Origin: Anniella stebbinsi
Lineage: Eukaryota; Chordata; Lepidosauria; Squamata; Anniellidae
DNA: 64,000 nt
Assembly: GCA_029215795.1 (NCBI GenBank)
Contig: JARDYH010000004.1
Coordinates: 213,444,517-213,508,516, forward strand
Direction of reading: 5' to 3'
The translations under genes and the position numbers were made by a program. The notes beneath the pieces were generated by a model. It saw nothing but the letters and a program-made list of their open reading frames with translations. It was not told the DNA's origin and did not search any database. This document shows positions 45,612-56,570 of this stretch, one piece after another (position 1 is the stretch's first letter; each line of letters opens with the position of its first letter).

Positions 45612-46579
45612 CTTATGATTGGCAAGGATTACGCCCTTGATGGGGCAACATATGAAATTACATTTGCTTTGCATTAACCCTCCAAAATATGTTATCTGAG
45701 AATATAGGAAATAGTTAACGGCAGAACTTTTAATGCATTATATCAGAACAAACAGATCTCTTCAAGTCTGATGCGTTTCTGATATACAGAACTGGTTATA
45801 GAACCGTGCAGCCACCTTCACTTAGAGCCCAGAAATCCCTTCATTCATCACAGTGAACAAAATGAAACTGTTCTTAATTCCAAAACTGTTGTCTTCTTTA
45901 AAAACAGAAAACAATCTATCACGGGCATGCACCTCCACACAGAGCTACAACACTATTTCTATTCTCTTCCTTTTCAAAAAACAAAACAAAACAAAACACA
46001 CATATATAACAGGCTCTTACAATGCTTGAATTCGAAGTCTTCCCATTAAACATGTTATGTTAGTTAGGGAGTAAGAAAAGGAAAATAATTTTCTCATCAG
46101 TGTTCGAAAGAAAAGCTGACAGATGAATGCTGACATGTCTTCTCTTGCTTTCTTTTTTCTGAAAACCTTAAATTACTGCTCTCAGAAAAATGCTCTAGCA
46201 AAGGGTTTAATAAAACTCTTCATTGACTTTGGAGTGGCCCCTTAGGAACTTTAAAGCACAGCTTTCCTTTTCACAGTGCCTACTTTGGGTATGGGCACTC
46301 ACTTTAACCCATGTGGTGTGTGTGAAATGTGAGCCCCTTTTGGCCCCTTTGCTTCCAAAATCCAATGCCCTGCTGGACTGTTGTTGCAGGGCAGGAGGAG
46401 GACAGAGGCAATTTTGCTTCCCAGTTATCTGCCTCCTCATTCCACAAAAGCCCCAGCTGGATGAGCTCATTAGCTCTCTTACCGGTGGAGAAATATGAAT
46501 GAGCCAAACAGAGAGGTGTGCAGGAGAACAGGAGGCAGGATCCCAGGAAGTGGAGAATAGGATGGACAACTACCATCAG

Positions 46580-46834
46580 AAGTTGGAGTTGGATAAATTC
46601 CCGGAGGAGAAAGCTAGCAATGGCTACTAGTCCTGATGGCTCTGTGCTTCCTCCAGTACAGAGGCAGTAAGCCTACATACACCCATTGCTGAAGAACATG
46701 GGTAGGAGGGTGCTGTTGCACTCATGTTGTGCTTGTGGGTTTGTTGTGGGCAGCTGGTTGGCCACTGTGTGAACAAAATGCTGGACTAGATGGACCCTTG
46801 GTCTGGTCCAGCATGGCTCTTCTTTTGTTCTTAA
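46580..46834 (+). mobile_element. CR1-type LINE 3' UTR, copy 3
   Basis: On the plus strand it reads GGATAAATTCCCGGAGGAGA, aatggctactagtcctgatg, GAACATGGGTAGGAGGGTGC, aaaatgctggactagatgga and ends GGCTCTTCTTTTGTTCTTA, the normal 3' end with a variant TTCTTATG tail. Confidence 0.8.
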
Positions 46835-47938
46835 GTTGCATTTGCAAAGTAAAGATAGCAGATGCAAATGTAAAGGGTATCAAGTCTCAAGGGAAGGGTT
46901 TAGACTTGACTATAATCCAGCAAAACCCACCCACTTCTATGGTTCTGAAGGAGATTAGGTGGTGGTCTCACCAAACCCTGCTATAATGGATACACTAGAG
47001 AGTGAAGTGGATTCTTAAACATCTAAATCATGTGTGCAAACAATAGCCCTATTCATGCATCACAGTAAGTGGTGAAATTCACCATGCTAGGTATGGCGGG
47101 GCTGCTCTGAGTACCCCCATTGCCCGATGCAATACCATACTGTAGGTCCCCTGCCATATACGCATAGGCTTCCATATAATTCGGAACCCTGCAAATTCAG
47201 GGTTCCAAACACGAGTGGATACCTATTGGCCCAGCCCTGCCCCAGCTCGTGTGGTGAGTTTCAGTTCTTGTCATGCTACATGAACAGGGCTACTGAGCTA
47301 CTTTTTATCGACTCACCCAAATGCCCTTCCACCGCATCCTGGCACTGGCCACGGGGAGGTAGTTGCTGGCGAGAGGAGAAGAGACATGCTCACTCCCCAA
47401 TGGGGTAGATTTGTCGCCACTGGGCAAGGGGCTGGGTGGCTGCGCTTATATAAGGCAGCTGCGCCCAACCCTTCAGCCTCTTCAAAGCATGTCTCCCTCC
47501 CTCCCTGTGTGTGGGTTTTACCTGGTCACCCTTTTGGGGGCTGAGTAGGAATTTTTGGCACATAGTCTGATTGGCCTGGGCTATGTGTCTTTTCACCTAC
47601 TTCACACTGTAAATGGGGAGAGAGTGTCTTAGGAATTATACTATTCTGATTTTGGTTAATTTGGTGACATTTGGCTTAGGCTGGTAGGGCAGGCACGCTT
47701 AGAGGAGAGGTATGGTGATGATTCTGTGGCACTGTTGTTTTGTGACAGGTGATATCTGAGGCCTTCCGCTGAGGGTTGGGAGGCCCCAGTAGAGGGATAA
47801 GGCCACCTGTTAGGCCAACTCTCGTCACTCCAACCGGTGTTGTGCGGCCCGAGGGATGAGTGGCATGGGTCGGTCTACCCTCCCCAAAAGGGGTATGGCC
47901 TGGGTGTGGCGATCATCTGATACCACTCTCCAGACATA
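46835..47938. other. Intron, nothing firmly recognised
   Basis: No exon or family was recognised. Some text (CCTGCCCCAGCTCGTGTGGT) is GC-richer than average. Confidence 0.4.
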
Positions 47939-48429
47939 GGCCCTTTCTACACCACAGGGCTCAAGCCACATCATGGGCGCGATGTCCCAGGTCATCGAAC
48001 GTTGCGGCTGCCATTTGGGGGGGGGGGGTTCGCCGAAGAAGAGTGCTCCTGCACTCCAACGAAAAAGTATTTTTTTAAAAAAAAATGCTGCTCGCGATCA
48101 GCCCCCCTCCCCCTCACCATCCTGGGGATGGAGATTTTGCTTCCCCCTTCTCCTGATGGCCTTGGAGCTGCGTGGTGTGGCTCCATGGCAATCGGTGCTG
48201 CCGTGCTTACACATAAGTAAGTGTGGCAGCACCGGGGCAGGCAGGCACATTCTTCCGCGGTCTTGGGAACTTCCCTGGACTGTGGAAGGATTGGGATTTT
48301 TGTGGTTCCTGGGTACCAGGAAAAATCCTGTCCCACCCCACCCCCACCCGGGACTCCCTGTGCATCATTTGGACACACAGAGAGCAGCTGGAGCCCAACC
48401 CAGGCAAGAAGCCTGGTGTGGAAAGGGCC
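47939..48429. mobile_element. GC-rich MITE, GGCCCTTTCTACACC family, copy with both ends
   Basis: The ends GGCCCTTTCTACACCACAGG and agcctggtgtggaaagggcc are inverted for about 18 bp. The interior has TCACCATCCTGGGGATGGAG and gtgtggctccatgg, shared with 53165-53642 and reversed in 25314-25688. Small GC-rich frames inside are not genes. Confidence 0.8.
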
Positions 48430-49090
48430 ATAGAATGCTTCACCTGATATAATGCCTAGCTAGTGGCTGGCATAGATTAGGACTCACCCAGTTTGCCTTT
48501 GCAGATCTTCAATAAATGTGGCCCAAATTTGATACCATATACAGTTGTCTCGTCTCGTTATTTCCCTCTTTCGACTGCCACTTTGTTTACACACTTTGTT
48601 TACCCACTTTGATCTAGATCTTGTTCATTTGTTCAATAAATGAAAGGCTCTCAATTTCACCCTGCCATTGCTGCCAGCCGCTTCTTGTTTACTATTGCCA
48701 ACACACAAAATATGTCTTGCCTCTTCTCATGATCCAATGTTCTCTTATTCAAATGATGCAAATTACCATCCAATTACAGCAATATTGTTACGAAGTCTTG
48801 ACTAATGCTTGTGACATTCTGTGCTCTGATTGCAAACATTATAATGAATCTACATCCCATTAATACCAGCTGTTTATTAACAAGTTCTTAGGCTTCTACT
48901 GTGTCTTGTTCGGCAGTAAATTTTGGCTATACTCATAATCAAATTTGCTATCCCCAAACATAAATCATCTGTATTGTTATATCATCATTTTGTCATACTT
49001 GAACTAGCATTTTGTAACCCCAGTCAATAAGATTTTAGTTTACTTTCATCTTAATGCCACACCAAGAACTTGGTTCGGTTAAAGCTGTGG
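48430..49090. other. AT-rich unique intron
   Basis: This lacks recognised repeats. 48835-48960 contains CCCATTAATACCAGCTGTTT and tactcataatcaaatttgct, a weak candidate for conserved noncoding DNA. Confidence 0.35.
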
Positions 49091-49470
49091 TGATATCAAT
49101 ACATTTATTTATTTGTTTAAAATATTTATATGTCATCATTATGCCTAAGAATATGATTCCAAGGAGGCTTATAATCAGAAAAAACACAATAAACACAGTA
49201 AAAACTAAAAAGGATCAACCAAAAGCAGAAAAATATTAGCCACATGTATTTTTTTCTAGTAATATAAACAGCAGTGAGAAAAATGACACACTGTGGCACA
49301 CATCAATACTGTTCTCTCCTGAAGGCTTTCCTTAAAAAATATCTTCTTGCCTATGGAAGCAGGGGAGAAGATATCACTCAGGAAAGAGCAACACCAATGA
49401 GAAGGTCTTGTCCAGTAGTAGCCACCAACATCAGAGCCAACATCAGAAGTCGAGATACCAATTAACTACC
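49091..49470. mobile_element. Decayed LINE 3' relic
   Basis: TACATTTATTTATTTGTTTA then aaatatttatatgtcatcat and GATTCCAAGGAGGCTTATAA is the style of an inverted LINE 3' end. Near 49320-49410 a relic of a LINE coding end (GAAGGCTTTCCTTAAAAAAT, gaaagagcaacaccaatgag) follows. Confidence 0.4.
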
Positions 49471-49982
49471 AAAGCATTATCATTTATGTTTACCCATTCC
49501 TAAATGGCATTCCAGACATTAATTCCCTTCACACACACACACACAAAATAAAAAACCCTCACAAGTTCAGTGAACCCAAGAGAAGCAGTGTACTGAAGGA
49601 TGTCTTGCTATGACCTCTGAGGTCTGCATATTTAGGTGATCATACAGGATGGGCTTCTATTCTCTGTACAGCTTTACAACATGCATAGATGTCTCTTTCA
49701 CATGTTCAAATCAATGTGTGGACGTCAACAGCACGGCCAGACGTACTGACATCAGAAGTATTCAGTCAGTGGGAAAGTTAATGAAAATTTTAAATGTAAA
49801 AGTTAGCATTTAAAATTAACTTCAGTTAATTTAAAAATTAAATATTTCCACTGTCAACTAGTTCAATGGTCAGTTGAAAACAAAGCAACTAGGTAAAAGT
49901 TAATTTATGAGAAATGTATGAAACATAAGTCCCATCCAGGTGTTCCTAAACCAGAGAGACTAAATATGCAAAGAGAGAGAGA

Positions 49983-50211
49983 GTGGCTGAATTCAGACAA
50001 CACAATAAGCAATGGGGGGGGGGGGACAATCATCAGTTGTATTGACTATCATGTCGTCCGAATGCTGCCATAGTCAACTCAGCGCTGATCCTAATCCACA
50101 CCACAGTTGATTATTTATTACCATGTTGTGTGGAGAGTACCCCCTAGATAAACAACTGTAAAGTTGATTATTACCCCACCATTGACTATCGTGTTGTCCG
50201 AATTCAGCCAC
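49983..50211. mobile_element. MITE with GTGGCTGAATTCAGACAACA ends
   Basis: The left arm GTGGCTGAATTCAGACAACA then caataagcaatgg is the inverse of the right arm ccattgactatcgtgttgtc then CGAATTCAGCCAC. The interior contains TTGATTATTTATTACCATGT. A relative is at 36590-37067. Confidence 0.85.
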
Positions 50212-50254
50212 GGTGTGCTAACCTTGCATCCTCAGTTGTCAGTTTCGTCACCTT

Positions 50255-50281
50255 CTACTACTACTACTACTACTACTACTA
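50255..50281 (+). repeat. (CTA)n tail of the reverse L2
   Basis: This is a pure trinucleotide run adjoining the reversed L2 3' end. Confidence 0.9.
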
Positions 50282-51320
50282 TATTTATTTATTACCCGCC
50301 TCTCCCTCCGGATCAAGGCGGGGAACAACATCATCACAAAACACACAAAACTGATTAAAAATACATACAACCAGTACATCATTAAAATACCAATAAAACA
50401 CTTAAAATTCATCTGAGTAGCCCTGCTGGAAGAGCTCAGTCTTTATAGATCTTTTAAATTCCTGAAGACTGGTGAGTTGACGGATCTCTCCCGGCAGGTC
50501 ATTCCACAATCTGGGAGCGGCAGAAGAGAAGGTCCTCTGGGTAACGGTTGTCAGTCTAGTTTTTGTTGACTGTAATAAATTCTTCCCAGAGGACCTAAGC
50601 GTGCGGGGCGGATTGTATGGGAGAAGGCGATCCCGTAGGTAACCTGGACCCAAACCATGTAGGGCTTTAAAGGTAATGATCAACACTTTGTACTTTGCCC
50701 GGAAACTAATTGGCAGCCAGTGGAGAGATTTCAAAGCTGGTGTGATATGGTCACCCCTAGGTGTACCAGTGACCAACCTGGCTGCCATATTTTGAACTAC
50801 TTGAAGTTTCCAGACTAGGCACAGAAGTAGCCCTATGTACAGCGCATTGCAGAAGTCGAGTCTTGAAGTTACCAGCGCGTGCACTACTGATTTTAGGTCT
50901 TCCAACTCTAGGAAGGGGCGCAGCTGGCATATCGGTCGAAGCTGATAGTAGGCACTCCTGGCTGTCACATCTATCTGAGCTGTCATTTGGAGTGATGGAT
51001 CCAGGAGCACCCCCAAGCTGTGAACACAGCCTTTCAGGGGGAGTGTAACCCCATCCAGAACTGGTTGACACACATCCAAACCCAGGTTGTGGCCCTTGAC
51101 AGTAAGCACCTCCATCTTGTATGGATTCAGCTACAGTTTGTTTTTCCTCATCCAGCCCATTACCGCCTCCAGGCATTCATTCAGCGGAGACACACTATCC
51201 TTAGCTGATGCTGTTGTCAGAGGCATAGAGAAATATATTTGGGTGTCATCAGCATACTGATAGCACCCCGGCCCATGCCTCCAGATGATCTCTCCCAGCG
51301 GTTTCATGTAGATGTTAAAC
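50255..51320 (-). mobile_element. L2-type LINE, 3' portion with RT C-terminal part
   Basis: In reverse orientation the frame includes NIYMKPLGEIIWRHG, an intact YADD (51245-51256), KDSVSPLNECLEAVMGWM, PVLDGVTLPLKGCVHSLGVL, and DFCNALYIGLLL. The 3' side ends with CCCGCCTCTCCCTCCGGATC in plus orientation and a (CTA)n tract at 50255-50281. The 5' truncation is near 51320. It is of the same subfamily as 19968-22860 and 2416-2608. Confidence 0.88.
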
Positions 51321-51369
51321 TCATGGAGGGTGGAGTGACTTTCTTTAGAAAAGCCTCCTGTTTGTGTGG

Positions 51370-51432
51370 AGATTCTCCATGTGATTTTGAACACTGATTT
51401 TGCTCTACCACCAAGCTACAACCCTCTCCCTA
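51370..51432 (-). mobile_element. Possible tRNA-Ala-like SINE head fragment
   Basis: The minus strand reads GGTTGTAGCTTGGTGGTAGA then gcaaaatcagtgttcaaaat, which matches the A-box side of the family seen at 41110 and 58272. Confidence 0.45.
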
Positions 51433-52440
51433 ACTGGACTAACTTTCAACTGGATAATTCTTCGAATAGTGGACACCTTCAAAATAGAGGACAGTCCTCT
51501 GGCAACCTTTCAGATAGAAGAGTGCCCCCTGTAAAAGAGGACACCCAGACATCTTAATATGTGCCTACAGTCTTGGGCCCTTTTGTTTACCTACATCATG
51601 AACCTACAAAATATTAGCCATAGGTCTTTAGTAGTGGAAGCTTCCTAGAGGCCTGATTCTCCAGACTTATATTAGAAGCAGCTACACATAGCCAGTAATA
51701 CTATCAGTATTAAAGAGAAAAGAGATTTATTTCCTTTCACTGATTTTACTTGTAGACCAAACCCATGCAAACACATACCTGATGAGATTATATGCATGTT
51801 TTCAGCATGAAGATCCTCAACAACTGACTGATTTTTTTAAAAAAAAAACTTAGATAATTATACAGTTAAAGGACCCAAAGTGTTTCTGGCGACAACTAAT
51901 TTGTCAAAGATTTTAGTTAAGCTGCGTGGCACACAGTCAGAAAAAGAATCCACAGACGCCAAAAAAGGGAAAAACTTTAAGCCATTTAAAGCAATGTTAA
52001 CTCTAAGAACCATAACTGAATAATTCATAGGAATAACGAAAGACTCCCTCTTCTGGACTCTTCCACAGACTTCAAAGAGAAAATAAAATTACACACAAAT
52101 CAGAAAATAGGAAAAAAGACTTACAAACACTGATTTCACTGGTGACATGTTGAGAACCTCTGTGTATCTAATGTAAAGCTTTCTGGATGCCTTTCATATA
52201 CTATGAGCAGATTATATGTATTCGGCTCCTGAATATGGCCATCAAATAATAATCATGTTTGCTGGTGGCATGTATGAGATGTTCTTGAAAGAAAAATATA
52301 AATCCTGTAATACTTGGTACCACTCGAAGTTTCTGTGGCCTGCTACAATGCCTACATAGTTTAAGAACACTCAAAGTCCCAAAGAAGTAGAAATATTATT
52401 CTATAAAACAAAAGCTTCCTAGTTTTATCAGAACTTTGTT
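51433..52440. other. Intron, mostly unrecognised
   Basis: 51460-51550 contains paired words AGTGGACACCTTCAAAATAG / agaggacagtcctctgg / AAGAGGACACCC suggesting a small palindromic repeat. The rest is AT-rich and unrecognised. Confidence 0.4.
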
Positions 52441-52448
52441 CTTTGAAA

Positions 52449-52843
52449 TAGGAATGGGCGAACACACCTGCATTCGATCCGTTGGGACGCTTGCCCCACT
52501 GCCGCCGCTCGTTGGATTATGCAAGCTTCCTTTGAGGCTTCGCAAGGCCCGACGAGTACTTAGCAGCAATCTGTCACTGCTCCAGAAATTATTCATTTCC
52601 CCCGTTGCATAAATGGGGCATTGATGGCCGCTGTTTAGTCAATGGGGAAAATACGTAATTTCCGGAGCCTCCATTGTGGCACAAAATGGAGGCTCCAGAT
52701 AAGGGCAGACAGTTGCCAAGCACTCGTCAGGCCTTGCGGGTGCAGGTCCACAGATGCTCATGGGCACCCGACTGTGCCCAGGCAGGTAGTTGTGGGGAAT
52801 CCATGGGACTCTTGGACTCAGCTGGGCACCCATGAAATCCCTG
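52449..52843. mobile_element. TAGGGATG MITE, complete copy with near-exact 8-bp duplication
   Basis: It starts TAGGAATGGGCGAACAC and ends ATGAAATCCCTG, a short inverted terminus. The flanks are CTTTGAAA (52441-52448) and CTTTGAGA (52844-52851), seven of eight bases identical. The interior is GC-rich (CCATTGTGGCACAAAATGGA, gcacccgactgtgcccaggc). Family members are at 7080, 11332, 31379 and 62369. Confidence 0.78.
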
Positions 52844-52861
52844 CTTTGAGAAAAAGTTCTT

Positions 52862-52975
52862 TTTCATATGGTGTTTTTATTCTTTTATTCTACTTGTTGT
52901 TCACCACTCCAAAACCTTTTGGATGGGGAGCGGTATATGAATATTGTAAATCAATCAATCAATCAATAAATAATA
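52862..52975 (+). mobile_element. LINE 3' end (L2-like) with (AATC)n tail
   Basis: CACCACTCCAAAACCTTTTG then gatggggagcggtatatgaa, tattgtaaatcaatcaatca and AATAAATAATAG resemble an L2 3' UTR end followed by a tetranucleotide tail. Confidence 0.6.
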
Positions 52976-53164
52976 GTTCACAATTCTGAATTGCAGGTGA
53001 GACCTGTGACAAAATGTTGCAATGTATTCTTCCCCTTAAAAGGAGCACTCCTGTTCAGGGTTCCAGTCAGCAATTCCAAGCTATTAGAAGGAGTGATCGT
53101 ATATAACCATACATTAGTTTATTTCTGGCTTATTCATTGTTTACAAATCATGCATTTATTCACT

Positions 53165-53642
53165 GGGCATGTCTACACCAAAGGCTGTACAGGGAGGAAG
53201 GAGGGAGGATCGCAGACTTACCTGCTTCTACGATCCTCCCCCAGGGTCTACACCACCGTGTGACATCCGGGAAGGAGAGAGGGACTTCGCGGGCACCATT
53301 TTTAAAAAAACTGAAGGGGAGCTGTGCAGCCCCAATCTGTGGGAAAGGTAAGTATTTCTTAAAAACCACTCCCAACCACCACCCCCCGCCACCCTGGGGA
53401 TAGCGAAATTGCTTCCCCACCCCAGCCCCATGGGCACAGAGCCACCCTGCATGGCTCCCTGCCCGTTTTTGGATCCGGGACAATGGAAAAAATGGGATGT
53501 CCCCAGTTTCAGTTCTCCTGGGTTTATCCCAGGGTCGTCCCTAGGTCATCCCCGATTGCCTCAGGGATCCCCTGTGCATCATGTGGATGTACAGGGATGA
53601 CCTAGGGATGACCCCGAGATAAATCTCTGGTATAGACATGGC
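53165..53642. mobile_element. GC-rich MITE, GGGCATGTCTACACC ends
   Basis: The ends GGGCATGTCTACACCA and TGGTATAGACATGGC are inverted. The interior shares CACCACCCCCCGCCACCCTG and gcacagagccaccctgcatg with 25314-25688 and 47939-48429. Confidence 0.75.
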
Positions 53643-54067
53643 AGGGAACTCTGAAGGGTTACAAAGAAAATTGAGCTGTAAGGAAACCCTGAATATTTCT
53701 ATTATTCCAATATTTATTTGCTCAACACTTCTCCCCCAAATTGTCATTCAGGCATGCTGGAGTAATTGTTTAAAAACTAAAGTCCTAACGATGCTCTTTC
53801 AGTGACTACTAAGTGACTTTTTCCCTCTGTGAAAAGGGACAGAATTCAAAGTGCCAGACCATGAAATGTACACAGGATTTTCTCTAAATCTTCCCCAAGA
53901 GCACCTTTCTGCATAGGTTCCCACATGCAAATTGAGCAAACAAGCCAATGTTCTAGGAGGCAGAAGAGAGTTTTAAATGGAAGGCTGGTAGTATGCATGA
54001 ATGTGCTCAAAATATTAAATGCTGAGGGCTACCTGAAAAGTTTAGGGCTACATAATCATCTCCGCCT

Positions 54068-54100
54068 CTCTCCTTCTCTCTCTCTCTCTCTCTTTCTCTC
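54068..54100 (+). repeat. (CT)n microsatellite
   Basis: This is an imperfect CT run. Confidence 0.9.
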
Positions 54101-54479
54101 ATATGCAAACTACAGAAAATATTAAACAGAATATTCTTATAGAACTTTTTTAAAAAAAATAAACATGAATTAGAAACAAAGATATATTAGTGCAGCTTTC
54201 CCCCATAGTTAGGCAATAGCTTTATTTGTACCAACCAAAATGCCACAAAAACATGCAAGCTTTCAAGTTCTCCAGAACTCTTCATCAGGCTAGACCTTTG
54301 GAAATAGCTCTACAGTTAGAATTCACTGCCAAGCACGACAGGGAGTTTTTTTTATCAAAGTCTCCATTAGAAAACGTATTTTCTTGGGAGAAAGCTCCCT
54401 TACTTTCCTACTGACAGGAAAACGACAACAATGAACAACTGTTCAACCAAAATATTGTTCCGGGGATAGATTAAGTCAA

Positions 54480-54780
54480 GCAATATTTATCACAATTGCG
54501 TCCAAGCTTCGGTCTGCCCTCACCTAAATTTTCCATCAGTTCAAACTGTCAGCCACCGATGTCAGCTTTTTATTGTCTCTCAGTATAAATCAGAGCTGAC
54601 AACCATATCAAAAAAACCACTTTTTGACTGAGACAAATGGAGAGCAGGGTGATGTGTCCTTAGTAATCCATTTCATGAACTTGCCACTGTACCTTGTTTA
54701 CTTCATGTCAAGTGATAGTCATAAACATTATCATTAGCCAAGAAACTGTCATGTTTCCCATAACCTCCCGCCTTATTGGG
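54480..54780. other. Unique stretch, candidate conserved noncoding element
   Basis: GTCTGCCCTCACCTAAATTT, tcagttcaaactgtcagcca, GCTTTTTATTGTCTCTCAGT and atttcatgaacttgccactg occur in a segment without transposon marks and with moderate GC. Conservation cannot be tested by reading. Confidence 0.35.
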
Positions 54781-54869
54781 AGACAATAAAGAGGTCTGCC
54801 ATCTAATCCACAAAAGTTTATTCAGGCAATAAATATCTCTTCCCACCTGAGAAGGGTCTAACCTCTAGG

Positions 54870-55745
54870 AACTTTCCTCTAAGCAAAATTATGTGAACTA
54901 AGCAAGACAATTGTCCTTTCAAGAAAAAGGGAAAGCCTTTTCCCAGAACACTTTAATTTCAAGGAGGCTAGTTCTGAAGAAGCCTCTGGTGAGAAGCTAG
55001 CCAGGATGACTTTCTCTCGCCTTCCTTTAGCTCCGTCCATTTGAGTCTGCGGCGGACTCTAAGATCAGCTAGCCTTGAAATGCCCTCCCCCTCTGAAGAA
55101 TAATGATTTCCCACAGACTGTGTGTTGTTAACGTTTTCAGTGATAAGGTCTGGTGAAGGTTCATCCCCAGCTGGTGAACAGCCAGTGAGAATCACCTTCC
55201 CCACTGGTACATTCCCCAAGGACCAGCAAGTTTCTCCAGGCTGATACATGCCTATTACCCCTTGGAGCAAGACCAAAGAGCAAAGCCAGTAGGCCAGATG
55301 TTCCCTAAGCCCAGGAACCTATCCTGACAAACTCACTCCCTTCTCAGGAGAAGGGGGGGTTCTCTTTTGCTTCTTATGTGAGAGAAGAATGACATCCTTA
55401 TTTCAAAGAATGAGATCACTCATTCTTTGAGATAAGTACATGAGCTATGGCTGTACTTGCTTGGTACTAATTAAGGTGTATGAGAGGCCCACTGAAAAGC
55501 TGCCAATTATACAAGGGGCCTACTTCGGATAGCTCAAGAATGCGAAACTCTAGTCACTATGTTAAGCTACACAACTCTCCATGCATTCAAACAACAGCAT
55601 ATAGAGCACTGTGCCAGTTCAAACCTGACTCCTCACCATTTCTTCCGGGGTCAAACCCAGTACAGCTCTTTCATGGTTTGTTGCTTCAATGTCCGCAAAC
55701 AGAAAACTAACATAGCAGAGAGAGGTTCTGTCACAGATCTTTGCT
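54870..55745 (+). repeat. LTR-like repeat, second copy
   Basis: The right part (55440-55690) is similar to 1650-1860, with ACTTGCTTGGTACTAATTAA and GGGTCAAACCCAGTACAGCT. The left part contains a 102-codon minus-strand frame with no recognised domain. No second LTR of the same unit is seen, so it could be a solo LTR or another repeat class. Confidence 0.35.
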
Positions 55746-56520
55746 TTCTTTCCAGTTGTTGTTTTGTTTTTTTTCCATTTGCAAGGAATTTCTTTATCTT
55801 TAAATGTAGCGGAGCATTCAAAACGGTGGTTGGAGTCTAAAGGGGTACAGCCTCTCCTACCACCTTCTCAGCACTCTGCTTCATAGGTGGATCAGGCCAG
55901 TGACACCAGAGTAGCTCCATTATTCTTTACAAACACTGCATTTGTAATCACACGCACAAAAGGCAATTTGTGGGATGAAGGGGGAGGGAAGCATGCTAAA
56001 TGATAAAAGTCTGACATTTGAGCAAAAGCCTTTATCAAAGAATGATTTAATACCATGTTTACCAGCGGAGCAGCCACAGGCCTAAGTTGCTATGGAAACA
56101 GACAGAATTCCAATAATATTAAGCAATAGTGTATCTATTATAGCAATACATTAATAATGCTCTAGTAAAGGGTCACTTCAAATTTCATTTACACAGTTCC
56201 ATTTTAACTAGCAAAGCAAACAATGTAAAGGACAGGAAATTACCACTACAAATGAACAGCAGCCTTAAATTACTTATTTTGTTTGCGAAAATACCAATTT
56301 ATTCAACTATTAGAATGAATGGATTGCACACACACACACTCAGAGAGAGTTTTAAAAATTGGATATGTTTTAAGAGTTTTGGATGTTGTTTTCTGCCTTC
56401 AAAAGCTGTGTTGTGATTTCATGTTTGATGGGTTATGTTCTGCCCCTTATGTCCATATGCTACATACTGGAGCAACATAACGGCAAATTAAATGTGTGGG
56501 GCATCTGCATGTATCTTAAG

Positions 56521-56570
56521 CAGGGGTGGGCAACTCTGGGCTTTGGGGGAGTTCAACTCCCCCCCCCCAG
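56521..56570. mobile_element. Fragment of CAGGGGTGGGCAA MITE
   Basis: AGCAGGGGTGGGCAACTCTG matches the terminal style of common hAT-like MITEs. The other end was not identified. Confidence 0.3.

Noticed and set aside
47973..48452. 159-codon plus-strand frame
   Set aside because: It is completely inside the MITE at 47939-48429, and similar GC-rich frames occur in other copies.
54968..55276. 102-codon minus-strand frame
   Set aside because: It lies in an LTR-like repeat with no recognised domain. No CCSER1-like motif was found in it, although the strand agrees.
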